From Burkholderia ambifaria AMMD (GTDB lineage: Bacteria; Pseudomonadota; Gammaproteobacteria; Burkholderiales; Burkholderiaceae): a stretch of 64,000 bases of DNA. Shown here piece after piece: positions 18,193-30,025 of the stretch. Under the pieces are notes generated by a model. The model ran no database searches and was not told the DNA's origin. It saw only the letters and a list, made by a program, of their open reading frames with translations. Location of the stretch: assembly GCF_000203915.1 (NCBI RefSeq), contig NC_008391.1:992001-1056000 (forward strand), written 5' to 3'. Numbering within the stretch: position 1 is the first letter of the stretch; every line of letters starts with the position of its first letter. The position numbers and the translations under genes were made by a program.

Positions 18193-19215
18193 TTACACGG
18201 TGAACCGTTCGCTCGCGAACTGCGCGTCCGGCACGCCGGCGGCGATCGCGACTTCCCGCGCAGCTTCGACGAGCGGCGGCGGCCCACAGACGTAGACGTC
18301 CGGCAGCACCGGCGCGTGCGCCAGCGCCGCGCGCAACGCGTCGACCGGCGTACCGCGCAGCCCGGTCCATTCCACGCCGGGCCGCCATACGCACACATCG
18401 ACCCGCAACTGCGGCAACTCGGCCCGCAAGCGTTCCAGTTCGTCGAGCATGAACAGTTCGCTTTCCTCATTGACGCCGAAGAACAGCCGCGCGTCGCCCA
18501 TCTCCTGATACTCGGCCATGCGCCGCAGCATCGACAGAATCGGCGCGAGGCCCGTGCCGCCCGCGACGAACCAGCGCGGCCGCAGGCTGTCGGCGAACAG
18601 GCCGAACCCGCCCATCGGCACACGCACGGTCAGCCGATCGCCGGGCCGCGCGCGTTCGCGCAGATAGGTCGAGAACCAGCCGCCCGCCCGCAGCCGGATC
18701 AGGAACTCCAGCCGGCCATCCCAGTTACTCGTGTTCGCGAGCGAATAGGGCCGGCGCAGGCCGCTGCCCGGCACTTCCAGCTCCGCGAACTGGCCGGCTT
18801 CGAACTCCGCCGCCACGCCGAACGCGTCGTCGGGCTCGATCTGCAGTTCGACGCGCATCGTGTCGCGCGCGATCGCGTCGAGCGCGGCGATCCGCGCCGT
18901 GCGCACGGGCACCGGCTGCAGCAGCACCTTGGCGCGGTCGTACGGCGCCGCAACCCGCAGATCGCCGAGCGGCGTCGTCCGGCACAGCAATACCGCGCCA
19001 GGCTGGTCGGCCGGCAACGCGTCGGCGCTGTGCGCCTGCATCTCGTACGGGCCGTCGACGACGGTCGCCTGGCATGCGCCGCAGCTCCCGCGCCGGCATT
19101 GCGACGGCAGCGTGATGTCGGCTTGCGCCGCCGCCGCGAGCAGATCCTGGCCGGGCTCGCAGTCGAAGCCGAACGGCGCGCCGTCACGCGTCGTGATCTC
19201 GATCCGGTAGCTCAT
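18193..19215 (-). CDS. hcr: NADH oxidoreductase for the hybrid-cluster protein
   Basis: 340 residues. The N-terminal plant-type 2Fe-2S domain carries CRRGSCGACQ and a later C in AVLLCRTTPLGD. Then comes an FAD domain (RPYSLANTS, about residue 165) and an NAD domain (FVAGGTGLAPILSML, YVCGPPPLVEAA). It passes electrons from NADH to Hcp. In E. coli Hcr the ferredoxin domain is C-terminal; here it is N-terminal, as in other betaproteobacterial reductases. The position 13 bp after hcp supports the assignment. Alternative: a general phenol-hydroxylase-type reductase. Confidence 0.82.
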   Translation of the reverse strand: MSYRIEITTRDGAPFGFDCEPGQDLLAAAAQADITLPSQCRRGSCGACQATVVDGPYEMQAHSADALPADQPGAVLLCRTTPLGDLRVAAPYDRAKVLLQPVPVRTARIAALDAIARDTMRVELQIEPDDAFGVAAEFEAGQFAELEVPGSGLRRPYSLANTSNWDGRLEFLIRLRAGGWFSTYLRERARPGDRLTVRVPMGGFGLFADSLRPRWFVAGGTGLAPILSMLRRMAEYQEMGDARLFFGVNEESELFMLDELERLRAELPQLRVDVCVWRPGVEWTGLRGTPVDALRAALAHAPVLPDVYVCGPPPLVEAAREVAIAAGVPDAQFASERFTV

Positions 19216-19228
19216 CGAACGATCCTGC

Positions 19229-20896
19229 TCATGCCGCCCGGCGCGCGAGCGCCGCGGCGAGGTCCGCGCCGGCGTCGCCGATCGGCTGGATTCCGAACTG
19301 ATCGACCAGCACCGCGAGCACGCCCGGCGTGACGAACGCGGGCAGCGTCGGCCCGAGCCGGATGTTGCGGATGCCGAGCGCGAGCAGCGTCAGCAGCACG
19401 GCCGCTGCCTTCTGTTCGAACCACGAGATGACGAGCGACAGCGGCAGGTCGTTCACGCCGCATTCGAACGCATCGGCGAGCGCGGTCGCGATCCGGATCG
19501 CCGAATAGCTGTCATTGCACTGCCCGATGTCGAGCAGGCGCGGGATGCCGCCGATATCGCCGAACGCGTGCCGGTTGAACCGGTACTTGTTGCAGCCGAG
19601 CGTCATCACGACCGTATCGTCGGGCGCCTGTTCCGCGAACTCGGTGTAGTAATTACGCCCCGGCGCCGCGCCGTCGCAGCCGCCGATCAGGAAGAAGTGG
19701 CGGATCTGCCCGGCCTTCACCGCGTCGATCACCTTGTCGGCGACGCCCAGCACCGCATGCCGGCCGAACCCGACGGTGATGGTCTGCTCCGGCGCCGTGG
19801 CCTGGAAGCCCGGCAGCGCCTGGGCGGCACGGATCAGCGTCGGGAAATCGTGATGTTCGAGATGGCGCACGCCCGGCCAGCCGACCGGCCCCGTCGTGAA
19901 GATGCGCTGCCGGTATTGCGGCAGCGGCTCGATGATGCAGTTGGACGTCATCAGGATCGGCCCGGGGAAACGCGCGAAGTCGCTCTGCTGGTCCTGCCAT
20001 GCGCCGCCGTAGTTGCCGGCCAGATGCGGGAAAGCCTTCAGCGACGGATACGCGTGAGCCGGCAGCATTTCGCCATGCGTGTAGACCTGGATGCCGGTGC
20101 CCGCCGTCTGTTCGAGCAGCGCGTGCAGATCGCCCAGATCGTGGCCCGACACGAGGATCGCCTTGCCCGCCACCGGCGACACGCGCACGGCGCTCGGCTG
20201 TTGCACGCCGAAGCGGCCGGTGTTCGCGTTGTCGAGCAGTTCCATCACCGTCAGGTTCAGCCGGCCGAGATCGAGCGCATGCGCGAGCAGTGCGTCGACG
20301 TCGGCGGGATTGCCCGCGAGGAATGCGAGCGCCGCGTCGACGCCTTCGTAGATGTCGTCGCGCTCGTAGCCGAGCACCTGCGCATGATGCGCATACGCGC
20401 ACACGCCCTTCAGGCCGTACAGCACCAGCGCGCGCAGCCCGACGATATCCGCGCCCACCGTGTCGAGGCCCGCGTCGATGCCGACGCTCGCCGCCTGCTT
20501 CAGCAAGCCCGCCAGATCGTCCGCCGGCTGCCACTCGGCCGGCCCGTGCAGCACCGGCACCGCCGTGCCGGCGGCGCGTGCGTGCGCTTCGCAGGCGGCC
20601 TTCACGCGATCGCGCGTCTGCGCGGCTTCACGCAGCAGCGCGACGAAGCGCGCCGCATGGAAGTTCACGTTGGTCAGCGTGGTGAACATCGCGTACAGCA
20701 CGAAGCGCTCGGCTTCGCGATCGGGCACGCCCATCGTGCGCGCGATCGCGCCGTACTGCGCAATGCCCTTCACCGCATGAACCAGCAGGTCCTGCAGGTC
20801 GGCCGTCGTCGAATCCTTGCCGCAATTGCCTTTCGCCGATGCACAGCCGGGCCGCGCGCCGGTCCGGTCGGTCTGTTCGCATTGATAGCAAAACAC
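19229..20896 (-). CDS. hcp: Hybrid-cluster protein (hydroxylamine reductase / NO reductase activity)
   Basis: 555 residues. The N-terminal cluster motif CYQCEQT...[10 protein letters not shown], and downstream hybrid-cluster ligand regions such as [15 protein letters not shown] and TLGCNKYRF, are all present, as is [10 protein letters not shown]. Hcp protects against nitrosative stress by reducing NO or hydroxylamine in the cytoplasm under low oxygen. It is transcribed with hcr. Upstream DNA has an NsrR-type inverted repeat and an FNR-like box, fitting induction by NO under anaerobiosis. Confidence 0.94.
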   Translation of the reverse strand: MFCYQCEQTDRTGARPGCASAKGNCGKDSTTADLQDLLVHAVKGIAQYGAIARTMGVPDREAERFVLYAMFTTLTNVNFHAARFVALLREAAQTRDRVKAACEAHARAAGTAVPVLHGPAEWQPADDLAGLLKQAASVGIDAGLDTVGADIVGLRALVLYGLKGVCAYAHHAQVLGYERDDIYEGVDAALAFLAGNPADVDALLAHALDLGRLNLTVMELLDNANTGRFGVQQPSAVRVSPVAGKAILVSGHDLGDLHALLEQTAGTGIQVYTHGEMLPAHAYPSLKAFPHLAGNYGGAWQDQQSDFARFPGPILMTSNCIIEPLPQYRQRIFTTGPVGWPGVRHLEHHDFPTLIRAAQALPGFQATAPEQTITVGFGRHAVLGVADKVIDAVKAGQIRHFFLIGGCDGAAPGRNYYTEFAEQAPDDTVVMTLGCNKYRFNRHAFGDIGGIPRLLDIGQCNDSYSAIRIATALADAFECGVNDLPLSLVISWFEQKAAAVLLTLLALGIRNIRLGPTLPAFVTPGVLAVLVDQFGIQPIGDAGADLAAALARRAA

Positions 20897-20986
20897 GGTG
20901 TTCTCCTTTGTCGATCATGGGGGCGCGGGTCGGTGCGAAGGGCGCCCGGACGCGTGTTCCGGGCCGCCGGGCCGCTCGCCCGCTTC

Positions 20987-21009
20987 AAGATGCTTCTCTG
21001 ATGCATCTT
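20987..21009 (-). promoter_or_regulatory. NsrR-type operator upstream of hcp
   Basis: A perfect inverted repeat AAGATGC-N9-GCATCTT, 23 bp in total, matches the 11-1-11 layout of NsrR sites (AAGATGYATTT arms). NsrR is an NO-sensing Fe-S repressor that controls hcp in enterobacteria. It lies 91 bp before the hcp start. No nsrR gene is in the window. Confidence 0.65.
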
Positions 21010-21041
21010 TTTCATGATGTTTCGGCACGCGCTTCGCGACC

Positions 21042-21055
21042 GTGATGCAGATCAA
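21042..21055 (-). promoter_or_regulatory. FNR/ANR-like box upstream of hcp
   Basis: On the minus strand TTGATCTGCATCAC matches TTGAT-N4-ATCAA at 9 of 10 positions. It is 33 bp upstream of the NsrR-like site, so anaerobic activation plus NO derepression is plausible for hcp-hcr. DNR/NnrR-type regulators recognise the same box. Confidence 0.5.
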
Positions 21056-21089
21056 CAAACGGGATGCCGGCCGGTGAGGCAACTTGTCG

Positions 21090-21326
21090 CTAGGATTGCC
21101 CGCCGGCTTCAGGCGACGGTGCGGACGGTGCGCTTGCGTCGTCGGCATCCGCGCATGCGATGCCCCAGTCGCCGTATCGATACCAGTCGTCGCCGAGCAG
21201 TTCGCTCGGGTGCTGGGTCCGGCTGGAGCCGTTGCCGCAACGCATCGACTGCGTCGGGCAATAGTTGTCGCATCCCCAGCAGATCCGCTCCGGATGCACG
21301 GGATGCAGCGGAAATTTCTTGGCCAT
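21090..21326 (-). CDS. DUF3079 family cysteine-rich protein
   Basis: 78 residues beginning MAKKFPLHPVHPERICWGCDNYC. It has a CWGC..YC...C cluster (four cysteines in about 15 residues) and the family pattern RTQHPSELLGDDWY. This is the DUF3079 signature. The cysteine spacing suggests a zinc site or small Fe-S site, which is inference. It is upstream of hcp in the same direction, but the two predicted regulatory sites separate them. Longer frames starting further right are unsupported. Confidence 0.75.
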   Translation of the reverse strand: MAKKFPLHPVHPERICWGCDNYCPTQSMRCGNGSSRTQHPSELLGDDWYRYGDWGIACADADDASAPSAPSPEAGGQS

Positions 21327-21440
21327 GATGCGTCGTCTTCCCGGTATCGGTTCGTTCGCTACCGTTCGACTCTAGTGCACGGGAAAGCGACGCCGATGCG
21401 GCATTCGTTCGCACCGCCGCCGGTGTCACTCCGAAAACGA

Positions 21441-21470
21441 AAAAGCCCGGACATACATCGTCCGGGCCTT
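21441..21470 (-). terminator. Intrinsic terminator of the long catabolic operon
   Basis: On the minus strand a perfect GC stem (GCCCGGAC/GTCCGGGC with a 7-base loop) is followed by TTTTTCGTTTT. It lies about 40 bp after the stop of the MFS gene, the last gene of the 14-gene run. Confidence 0.85.
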
Positions 21471-21507
21471 CCGTATCAGCGATTGCCGCCGTATCAGCCA
21501 GCCGCGC

Positions 21508-22908
21508 TTATGCCTCCAGCGCCTCCAGCACCTTGCCCTTCGTCTCGATCCCGACGAAGTGGACGGTCAGCGCCGCGATCAGCGGCACGACGCCGATCAG
21601 GTAGAACGCCGGCGCGAGATTGCCGCCGATGATCGCGTGCGGCACGATCATCGGCGCGGCAAACGACGCGATCTTCAGCCATGCGCTGCCGAGCCCGCAG
21701 CCGGACGCGCGGATGCTCGTCGGATACTGCTCCGGCGTATAGACGTACGCGGTGATGAAGCCCGATGCCATCAGCCCCAGCGACAGCGAGCAGAAGATCG
21801 CGACGACATACACCGACGACGCGTGATACACGCCCGCCAGCGCCAGCGACAGCGCGCACAGCACGAACGACCAGACGATCACCGGCTTGCGGCCGAGCTT
21901 GTCGACGAGCAGCGCCGACGCGAGCGAACCGAGCACGCCCATCACCGAGCCGATCACCGCGAGATTCAGCGCGAGCTGCAGCGGCGCATGATAGAAGTTC
22001 TTGTAGATCGTCGGCAGCCACGTCGACAACCCGTACTGGATGAACCCGCAGGTCGCCCACAGCGTCGCCACCGCGAGCGTGCGCTTGCGATACGCGGCGC
22101 TGAACAGGTCGCTCATCCGGCGCTTCGGGTGCTGGCGCACCATCTCGTCGAACGCGGCCGCCTGCGTCGCCGGCGGCAGCTCGCCGCGCACCGATGCCTC
22201 GAACACGCCCACCGCACGCCCGGCTTCCGCGAGCCGCCCGCGCGACGCGAGCCAGCGCGGCGATTCGGGCACGAGGCGCGTGAGCACCAGCGCGAGGATC
22301 AGCGGCAGCCCCCCGACGAAGTACATGATTTCCCAGCCGAACCGCGGCACGAGCCACGCGCCGAGCGCCATCGACACCAGCAAGCCGATCGGGAACACGA
22401 TCTCGTACAGCAGCACGAAGCGGCCGCGGCCGTGCGCACGCGTGATCTCGTTGATGTAGGTCGCGGCAACCGGCAGCTCGCCGCCCAGCCCGAGCCCCTG
22501 CAGGATCCGCAGCAGCACGAAGATCTCGAACGTCGGCGCGAAGCCGCACGCGATGCTGGTGATGCCGATCACGGCGGAACTCCACGCGATCGCCTTCACG
22601 CGGCCATGCTTCTCCGCGAGCGCGGGAAACAGGAACGCGCCGATCAGCTGGCCGATCGCGCCGGACGCGATCAGCATGCCGATCTGCGTCGGCGACAGCC
22701 CCCACTTGTGAATCAGCAGCGGCAGCGTCGCCGCGATCGTGATCACGTCGAAGCCGTCGAAGAACGTCGCGGTGCCGATCAGCACGCGCGCTCGGATCTG
22801 CATCGCGTTGGCCGGAAGCCGCTCGAGCCGCGCGATGATCGCGCCGGGCGTGGAGGCGGCAGCTTCCATCGTGGCCCTGCCGGCCACGACGTTGTCGAAA
22901 GTGCTCAT
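21508..22908 (-). CDS. MFS transporter, aromatic acid:H+ symporter type
   Basis: 466 residues with 12 predicted membrane segments. The TM1 motif FFDGFDVITIAATLP carries the paired aspartates typical of the AAHS family (PcaK/BenK/MhpT type), and PALAEKHGRVKAI is the cytoplasmic 2-3 loop. Start 22908 is chosen over 22944 because CAGGAGACTCC precedes it. It is the last gene of the long operon and probably imports the aromatic or related acid that the operon degrades. A terminator follows directly. Confidence 0.88.
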   Translation of the reverse strand: MSTFDNVVAGRATMEAAASTPGAIIARLERLPANAMQIRARVLIGTATFFDGFDVITIAATLPLLIHKWGLSPTQIGMLIASGAIGQLIGAFLFPALAEKHGRVKAIAWSSAVIGITSIACGFAPTFEIFVLLRILQGLGLGGELPVAATYINEITRAHGRGRFVLLYEIVFPIGLLVSMALGAWLVPRFGWEIMYFVGGLPLILALVLTRLVPESPRWLASRGRLAEAGRAVGVFEASVRGELPPATQAAAFDEMVRQHPKRRMSDLFSAAYRKRTLAVATLWATCGFIQYGLSTWLPTIYKNFYHAPLQLALNLAVIGSVMGVLGSLASALLVDKLGRKPVIVWSFVLCALSLALAGVYHASSVYVVAIFCSLSLGLMASGFITAYVYTPEQYPTSIRASGCGLGSAWLKIASFAAPMIVPHAIIGGNLAPAFYLIGVVPLIAALTVHFVGIETKGKVLEALEA

Positions 22909-22936
22909 GCGGGGAGTCTCCTGGATCGTTCGCCGG

Positions 22937-24181
22937 TCAGGCAAGCGCTTTGGTCGTGTCCGCCAGGGCTTCCGTATCCACTGCCCGGCCCTGGTTCATC
23001 CACTTGCGTGCGAGCTTCAGCTCGCGTGCGTTGTTGATGGCGATGACACCTCTCACATGCCCATCGCCCAAGAAAAACAGCGTCGCGCGACGCGCGGCGA
23101 GATCGCCGCGCACGACGAGCTGCGCATCGGCCGGCAGATCACCGAGGATCTGCAGGTTCACGTCGTACTGATCGGACCAGAACCACGGAATTTCCGCATA
23201 CGGCGCACGCACGCCGAGCACGGCCTTCGCGGCCGCGATCGCCTGGTTCTGCGCGTTCGCCCACGATTCGAGCCGCACGCGCCGCTTCAGCCAGCCGTTG
23301 TGATGGTTCGCAACGTCGCCGCACGCGAAGATCGCCGGGTCGCTGGTCGCGCCGAATTCGTCGACGACGATGCCGTCGTCGAGCGCGAGCCCCGCGTCGC
23401 TCGCGAGCGACGCGTTCAGCGCGAGGCCGATGCCGGCCACCGCGAAATCGGCGTCGATCGTCGTGCCGTCGGCCAGCGTCGCGCGTACCTTCGATGCGTC
23501 GTCCGGCTGCGCGTCGAGCGACGCGAGCGCCGCGCCGAGGCGCACGTCGACACCGTTCGAACGATGCAGGTCGAGCAGGAAGTCCGACACAATCTGCGGC
23601 ACCGAGCGCCCGCACAGACGCGGCGCGCCTTCGACGACGACGGCCTCGACACCGAGCTTGCGCGCGGTTGCCGCGACCTCGAGGCCGATCCAGCCGCCGC
23701 CGATCACGAGCACGCGCCGGCTCGCGCGCAGCTTCTCGCCGAGCGCGGCCGCTTCGTCAAGCGTGCGCAGGTAGTGCAGGTTCGACGTGTTGACGAGCGC
23801 ATCGGGCAAGCGGCGCGACGTGCCGCCGGTCGCGATCACGAGGCGGTCGTATTCGATCTCGCGGCCGCTTTCGGTTTTCACCACGCGGCGCGCACGGTCG
23901 ATCGACGCCGCGCGTTCCGGCTGCCATGCCTCGACGTTCAGCGTGTCGAATTCGTCCGGACGCACGACGCGCACGGCCTCAATGTCGGCGTCGCCGGCCA
24001 GCACGGCCTTCGACAGCGGCGGACGCTCGTACGGCAGGTGCGGCTCGTCGGCGATCATCACGAGGCGGCCCGCGAACCCTTCCGCGCGCAGCGTCTTCAG
24101 CACCCAGCCGGCGGCCTGGCCGCCGCCGATCACGACGACCGTGCCGGGCGCGGGCTGCTCCTGTGTGTTCGCTTCGGTCAT
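22937..24181 (-). CDS. FAD-dependent ferredoxin reductase of the Rieske system
   Basis: 414 residues from ATG 24181, which overlaps the stop of the preceding gene (ATGA). The FAD motif VVVIGGGQAAGWVLKTLR, PYERPPLSK, the NAD motif VLVIGGGWIGLEVAATARKLG, and FACGDVANH near the C-terminal third place it with BphA4/ThcD-type ferredoxin reductases. It should pass electrons from NAD(P)H to the Rieske ferredoxin encoded at the other end of the operon, giving a three-component oxygenase. This pairing is inferred from context. Confidence 0.88.
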   Translation of the reverse strand: MTEANTQEQPAPGTVVVIGGGQAAGWVLKTLRAEGFAGRLVMIADEPHLPYERPPLSKAVLAGDADIEAVRVVRPDEFDTLNVEAWQPERAASIDRARRVVKTESGREIEYDRLVIATGGTSRRLPDALVNTSNLHYLRTLDEAAALGEKLRASRRVLVIGGGWIGLEVAATARKLGVEAVVVEGAPRLCGRSVPQIVSDFLLDLHRSNGVDVRLGAALASLDAQPDDASKVRATLADGTTIDADFAVAGIGLALNASLASDAGLALDDGIVVDEFGATSDPAIFACGDVANHHNGWLKRRVRLESWANAQNQAIAAAKAVLGVRAPYAEIPWFWSDQYDVNLQILGDLPADAQLVVRGDLAARRATLFFLGDGHVRGVIAINNARELKLARKWMNQGRAVDTEALADTTKALA

Positions 24182-25140
24182 GATTTGCGCTCCGTCATGA
24201 ACTTGCCTTCCGGCGCCTTCGCGTTCTTCTGCCGGCGCGTGTTGCCGTCGAGGCCGCCGTCGACGGCCCATTCGGCGAACACGGTCGGGCCCGGTTCGAA
24301 TTCGCGCGGCTGCCATTGCGGTGTCAGCACGTCTTCATCCGCGTAGTACTCGATCAGCGCGCCGGCCGGATTCTGGAAGTACCAGAAGTACGCGGACGAC
24401 ACCGGGTGACGCCCCGGGCCGAGCTGCGTTTCCCAGCCGCAGCGGTCGATGTGCATGCCGCCGCCGAACACTTCGTGGATGTCGCGCACGGTGAACGCGA
24501 CGTGGTTCAGGCCGCGCTTGCCATTCGGCAGCGCGAGCAGGAACAGGTCGTGGTGACCGCCGTGCGGCGCGCAGCGCATGAACGCGCCGCGGCCCGGATA
24601 GCGGTCCGACGTCTCGAAGCCGAGCAGCTCGTGATAGAACGTTTCCTGCGCGTCGAGGCAGTTCGTGAAGAACACGACGTGCCCGACCTCGACCGGCTCG
24701 GCGCGCGCATAGATCGGGCTCGGCTGGTCGACGCGCGCCGTCTGGCCCCACACGTTCGACGGCGAGCCGGTGATGTCGAGCGCGCGCTTGCGCGTCACCT
24801 CGATGCGGATCGCCATCCCGTTCGGATCGATGCAGCCCACCGCATCGTCCTGTGCGTAATAGCCGGGCTGGCCGGCCAGCTTCGTGCGCAGCGCGTCGAG
24901 TTCCTGCCGCGTCGCGACGCCCCACGTGACTTCACGCAGCGTCGGCCCCGCTTCGAACGCGGGCGGCAGCGACGGATCGTCGGCCTTCACGACCAGCACG
25001 GTGCAGCCGTTCATCGTCTCGAAACGTGCGCGCGTGTCGTCGTGCGCGACTTCCTTCAGCCCCCAGTCGGCGAAAAAGCGCCGGCACGTCGCGAGGTCGT
25101 CGACACCGTACGTAATCTGCTCGATACCCAAGATGCTCAT
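24178..25140 (-). CDS. Two-domain extradiol-type (VOC) dioxygenase
   Basis: 320 residues with two VOC modules, the layout of type I extradiol ring-cleavage enzymes. Candidate Fe ligands of the 2-His-1-carboxylate site are H in VEVGHVVFFTN (about 165), H in RGLNHVAFTV (about 225) and E in GALIEYYADED (about 276). It would cleave a catechol-like ring next to the hydroxyls. Its sequence is not close to the catechol 2,3-dioxygenases I can recall, so the substrate is open. It lies between the reductase and aldehyde dehydrogenase genes. Confidence 0.83.
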   Translation of the reverse strand: MSILGIEQITYGVDDLATCRRFFADWGLKEVAHDDTRARFETMNGCTVLVVKADDPSLPPAFEAGPTLREVTWGVATRQELDALRTKLAGQPGYYAQDDAVGCIDPNGMAIRIEVTRKRALDITGSPSNVWGQTARVDQPSPIYARAEPVEVGHVVFFTNCLDAQETFYHELLGFETSDRYPGRGAFMRCAPHGGHHDLFLLALPNGKRGLNHVAFTVRDIHEVFGGGMHIDRCGWETQLGPGRHPVSSAYFWYFQNPAGALIEYYADEDVLTPQWQPREFEPGPTVFAEWAVDGGLDGNTRRQKNAKAPEGKFMTERKS

Positions 25141-25158
25141 TGCGTCATTCCCCTTCGC

Positions 25159-26649
25159 TCAGTTCGCCCACGGCAGCGGCGCGTCGTTCAAGCCCCAGTA
25201 GAGGCTCTTCTGCTGCATGTACTCGCGGATCCCGAGACGTCCCTTCTCGCGGCCCATCCCGCTCTCCTTCCATCCCGAGAACGGCGTGGAGATCGAGAAC
25301 AGCTTGTACGTGTTGATCCACACGGTGCCCGTCTCGAGCGCGCGCGCGATGCGCCACGCGCGCTTGTAGTCGCGCGTCCAGATGCCGGCGGCGAGGCCGA
25401 ACACGCTGTCGTTCGCCTGCGCGATCAGCGATGCTTCGTCGTCGAACGGCATCGCGACGAGCACCGGCCCGAAAATTTCTTCCTGGCAGATGCGTGCGCT
25501 GTTCGGCAAGCCTTCGAGAATCGTCGGCTGATAGAAGAAGCCGCGCTCGCGCCCGTCGCCGGACGGCCGCTCGCCGCCGCACAGCAGGCGCCCGCCTTCT
25601 TCCAGCCCGAGCGCGACGTAGCGCTCCACCGATTCGCGATGCTTCGCGCTGATCAGCGGGCCCATCTGCGTGTCGGGCCGCGTCGGGTCGCCCACGCGCA
25701 GCTTGCGTGCGCCGGCCACCAGCCGCTGCATGAATTCGTCGTACACCGCGCGCTGCACGAACAGCCGCGAACCCGCGATGCAGGCCTCGCCCGACGAGCT
25801 GAAGATGCCGTACAGCACGCCGTTGACCGCGTGATCGAGATCCGCGTCGTCGCACACGATCGTCGGCGACTTGCCGCCGAGTTCCAGCGACACGGGCATC
25901 AGCTTTTCCGCCGCGATGCGCGCGATGCCGCGGCCCACTTCGGTGCCGCCGGTAAATGACACCTTCTTCACGAGCGGATGACGCACCAGCACGTCGCCGA
26001 TCACCGAGCCCTTGCCCGGCAGCACGCTCAGCACGCCCTTCGGCACGCCGGCTTCCTCGCAGATGCGGGCCAGCGCGAGCGACACGAGCGGCGTGACCTC
26101 GGCCGGCTTGAGCACCACCGCGTTGCCGCCGGCGAGCGCCGGGGCCAGCTTCTGCGCGTCGGACGCGATCGGCGAGTTCCACGGCGTGATCGCCGCGATC
26201 ACGCCGATCGGCTCGTGCACGCTCATCGTCAGATAGTCGCCGCGTGACGGCGTCAGTTCCTCGTCGAGCGTCTCGAGGCATGCCGCGAAATAGCGGAACG
26301 TGTTGGCCGCGCTCGCGACCAGCACGCGCGTCTCGCCGATCGGCTTGCCGTTGTCGCGGCGCTGCAGGTTCGCGAGCGCCTCGTGACGCTGCATGATCAG
26401 CTCGGCGATCCGGTACAGCACCAGCGCGCGTTGATGCGGCTTGAGTCCCGCCCAGTCGGCGCGACGCCAGGCGGCGTCGGCGGCCACGACGGCGTCGGCC
26501 GCATCGTCCGCGTTCGCCGTCGATACTTCCAGGTTCAGCGACTGGTCGGCCGGATAGATGCTCGTGTAAGGCGCGCCGCGGCCGCGCCGCCACTCGCCGC
26601 CGATCAGGATGTCGCCGTTGGGTACGAGGCTCGTATCGAATGGAGTCAT
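25159..26649 (-). CDS. Aldehyde dehydrogenase family protein
   Basis: 496 residues, the normal length. Catalytic Cys is in SSSGEACIAGSRLF (about 300) and general-base Glu in VSLELGGKSPTIV (about 266). The NAD-site pattern FTGGTEVGRGIA is present. It oxidises an aldehyde to an acid with NAD(P). In this operon it could act on a semialdehyde made by ring cleavage, as in 2-hydroxymuconate semialdehyde dehydrogenases. The start ATG is 98 bp after the stop of the aspartate dehydrogenase-like gene. Confidence 0.92.
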   Translation of the reverse strand: MTPFDTSLVPNGDILIGGEWRRGRGAPYTSIYPADQSLNLEVSTANADDAADAVVAADAAWRRADWAGLKPHQRALVLYRIAELIMQRHEALANLQRRDNGKPIGETRVLVASAANTFRYFAACLETLDEELTPSRGDYLTMSVHEPIGVIAAITPWNSPIASDAQKLAPALAGGNAVVLKPAEVTPLVSLALARICEEAGVPKGVLSVLPGKGSVIGDVLVRHPLVKKVSFTGGTEVGRGIARIAAEKLMPVSLELGGKSPTIVCDDADLDHAVNGVLYGIFSSSGEACIAGSRLFVQRAVYDEFMQRLVAGARKLRVGDPTRPDTQMGPLISAKHRESVERYVALGLEEGGRLLCGGERPSGDGRERGFFYQPTILEGLPNSARICQEEIFGPVLVAMPFDDEASLIAQANDSVFGLAAGIWTRDYKRAWRIARALETGTVWINTYKLFSISTPFSGWKESGMGREKGRLGIREYMQQKSLYWGLNDAPLPWAN

Positions 26650-26747
26650 GTCACAAGTCCCACAAATCTGTCTCTGCGCAGCCGCCCGCGCCGTGGCGCA
26701 GGCGGCCGTTCAATGGCCCGAATGACCGGAATGGCCGCGTCGTCCGC

Positions 26748-29227
<2,480 letters not shown>

Positions 29228-29235
<8 letters not shown>

Positions 29236-30025
29236 GGCGTGCAAAGCCTCCAGAAACGTCGATATGGCTGCCCGTCGTGTAGGACGACAGATGCGTTGCG
29301 AGATAAAAAAGTGCCCAGGCTGCCTCGTCGGGCTTGCCGAAGCGATTCAGCGGAATGTTCTTCTTGCGGGCAAGCGCGCCCGTCCAGTCTTCCCAGCTTT
29401 CGCCGGCCTGCGCCTGCGCTTCGTAGCGGCGGCGCCACTGACCCGACTCGACGATGCCGATCAGGATCGAGTTCACGCGGATGCGCTGCGGCGCCAGTTC
29501 GGTTGCGAGCGACTTCACGAAGCTCAGCACGCCCGCGCGCGCCGACGACGTCGCGACCATGTGCGGCTCCGGCTGCAGCGCGAGCAGCGAGTTCACGCAG
29601 GTGATCGTCGGCGCCTGCGCGTCGCGCAGCAGCGGCAAAAACGCGCGCGTCGGGCGGATGATGCTGAAGTACTTCAGTTCGAGCTCTTCGCGCCATGCGT
29701 CGTCGGTCGTGTCGGCGAAGGTCGACACGCGGCCCTGGCCCGCGTTGTTGACCAGCATGTCGGCGCGGCCGAAGCGCTCGGACACGGCCTGCGCGAACGC
29801 GGCCACGTCGGCTTCGTCGAGCACGTTGCAACGCACGGCGAGCAATTGCGCGCCCGCGTATTTCTCGCCGAGCATCGCTTCGGCGCGCGCGAGGCGTTCG
29901 CCGTCGCGGCCGCAAATCGCGACCGACGCGCCGGCCTGCAGGAACCGTTCGGCAGTCGCGAGGCCGATGCCGGACGAGCCGCCCGTCACCACCGCCACCT
30001 GCCCGGTCAGATCGATCTCAATCAT
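29228..30025 (-). CDS. SDR-family protein lacking the catalytic Tyr-Lys pair
   Basis: 265 residues. The Rossmann start TGGSSGIGLATAERF and NNAGQGRVS are normal. Where SDRs carry YxxxK, this protein reads HMVATSSARAGVLSFVKSL, so the expected Tyr and Lys appear as Thr and Arg. It may have another catalytic mechanism, another reaction, or a structural role. It is translationally packed between IclR (4-bp overlap at 30022-30025) and the ThDP gene. Family assignment is secure; activity is not. Confidence 0.85.
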
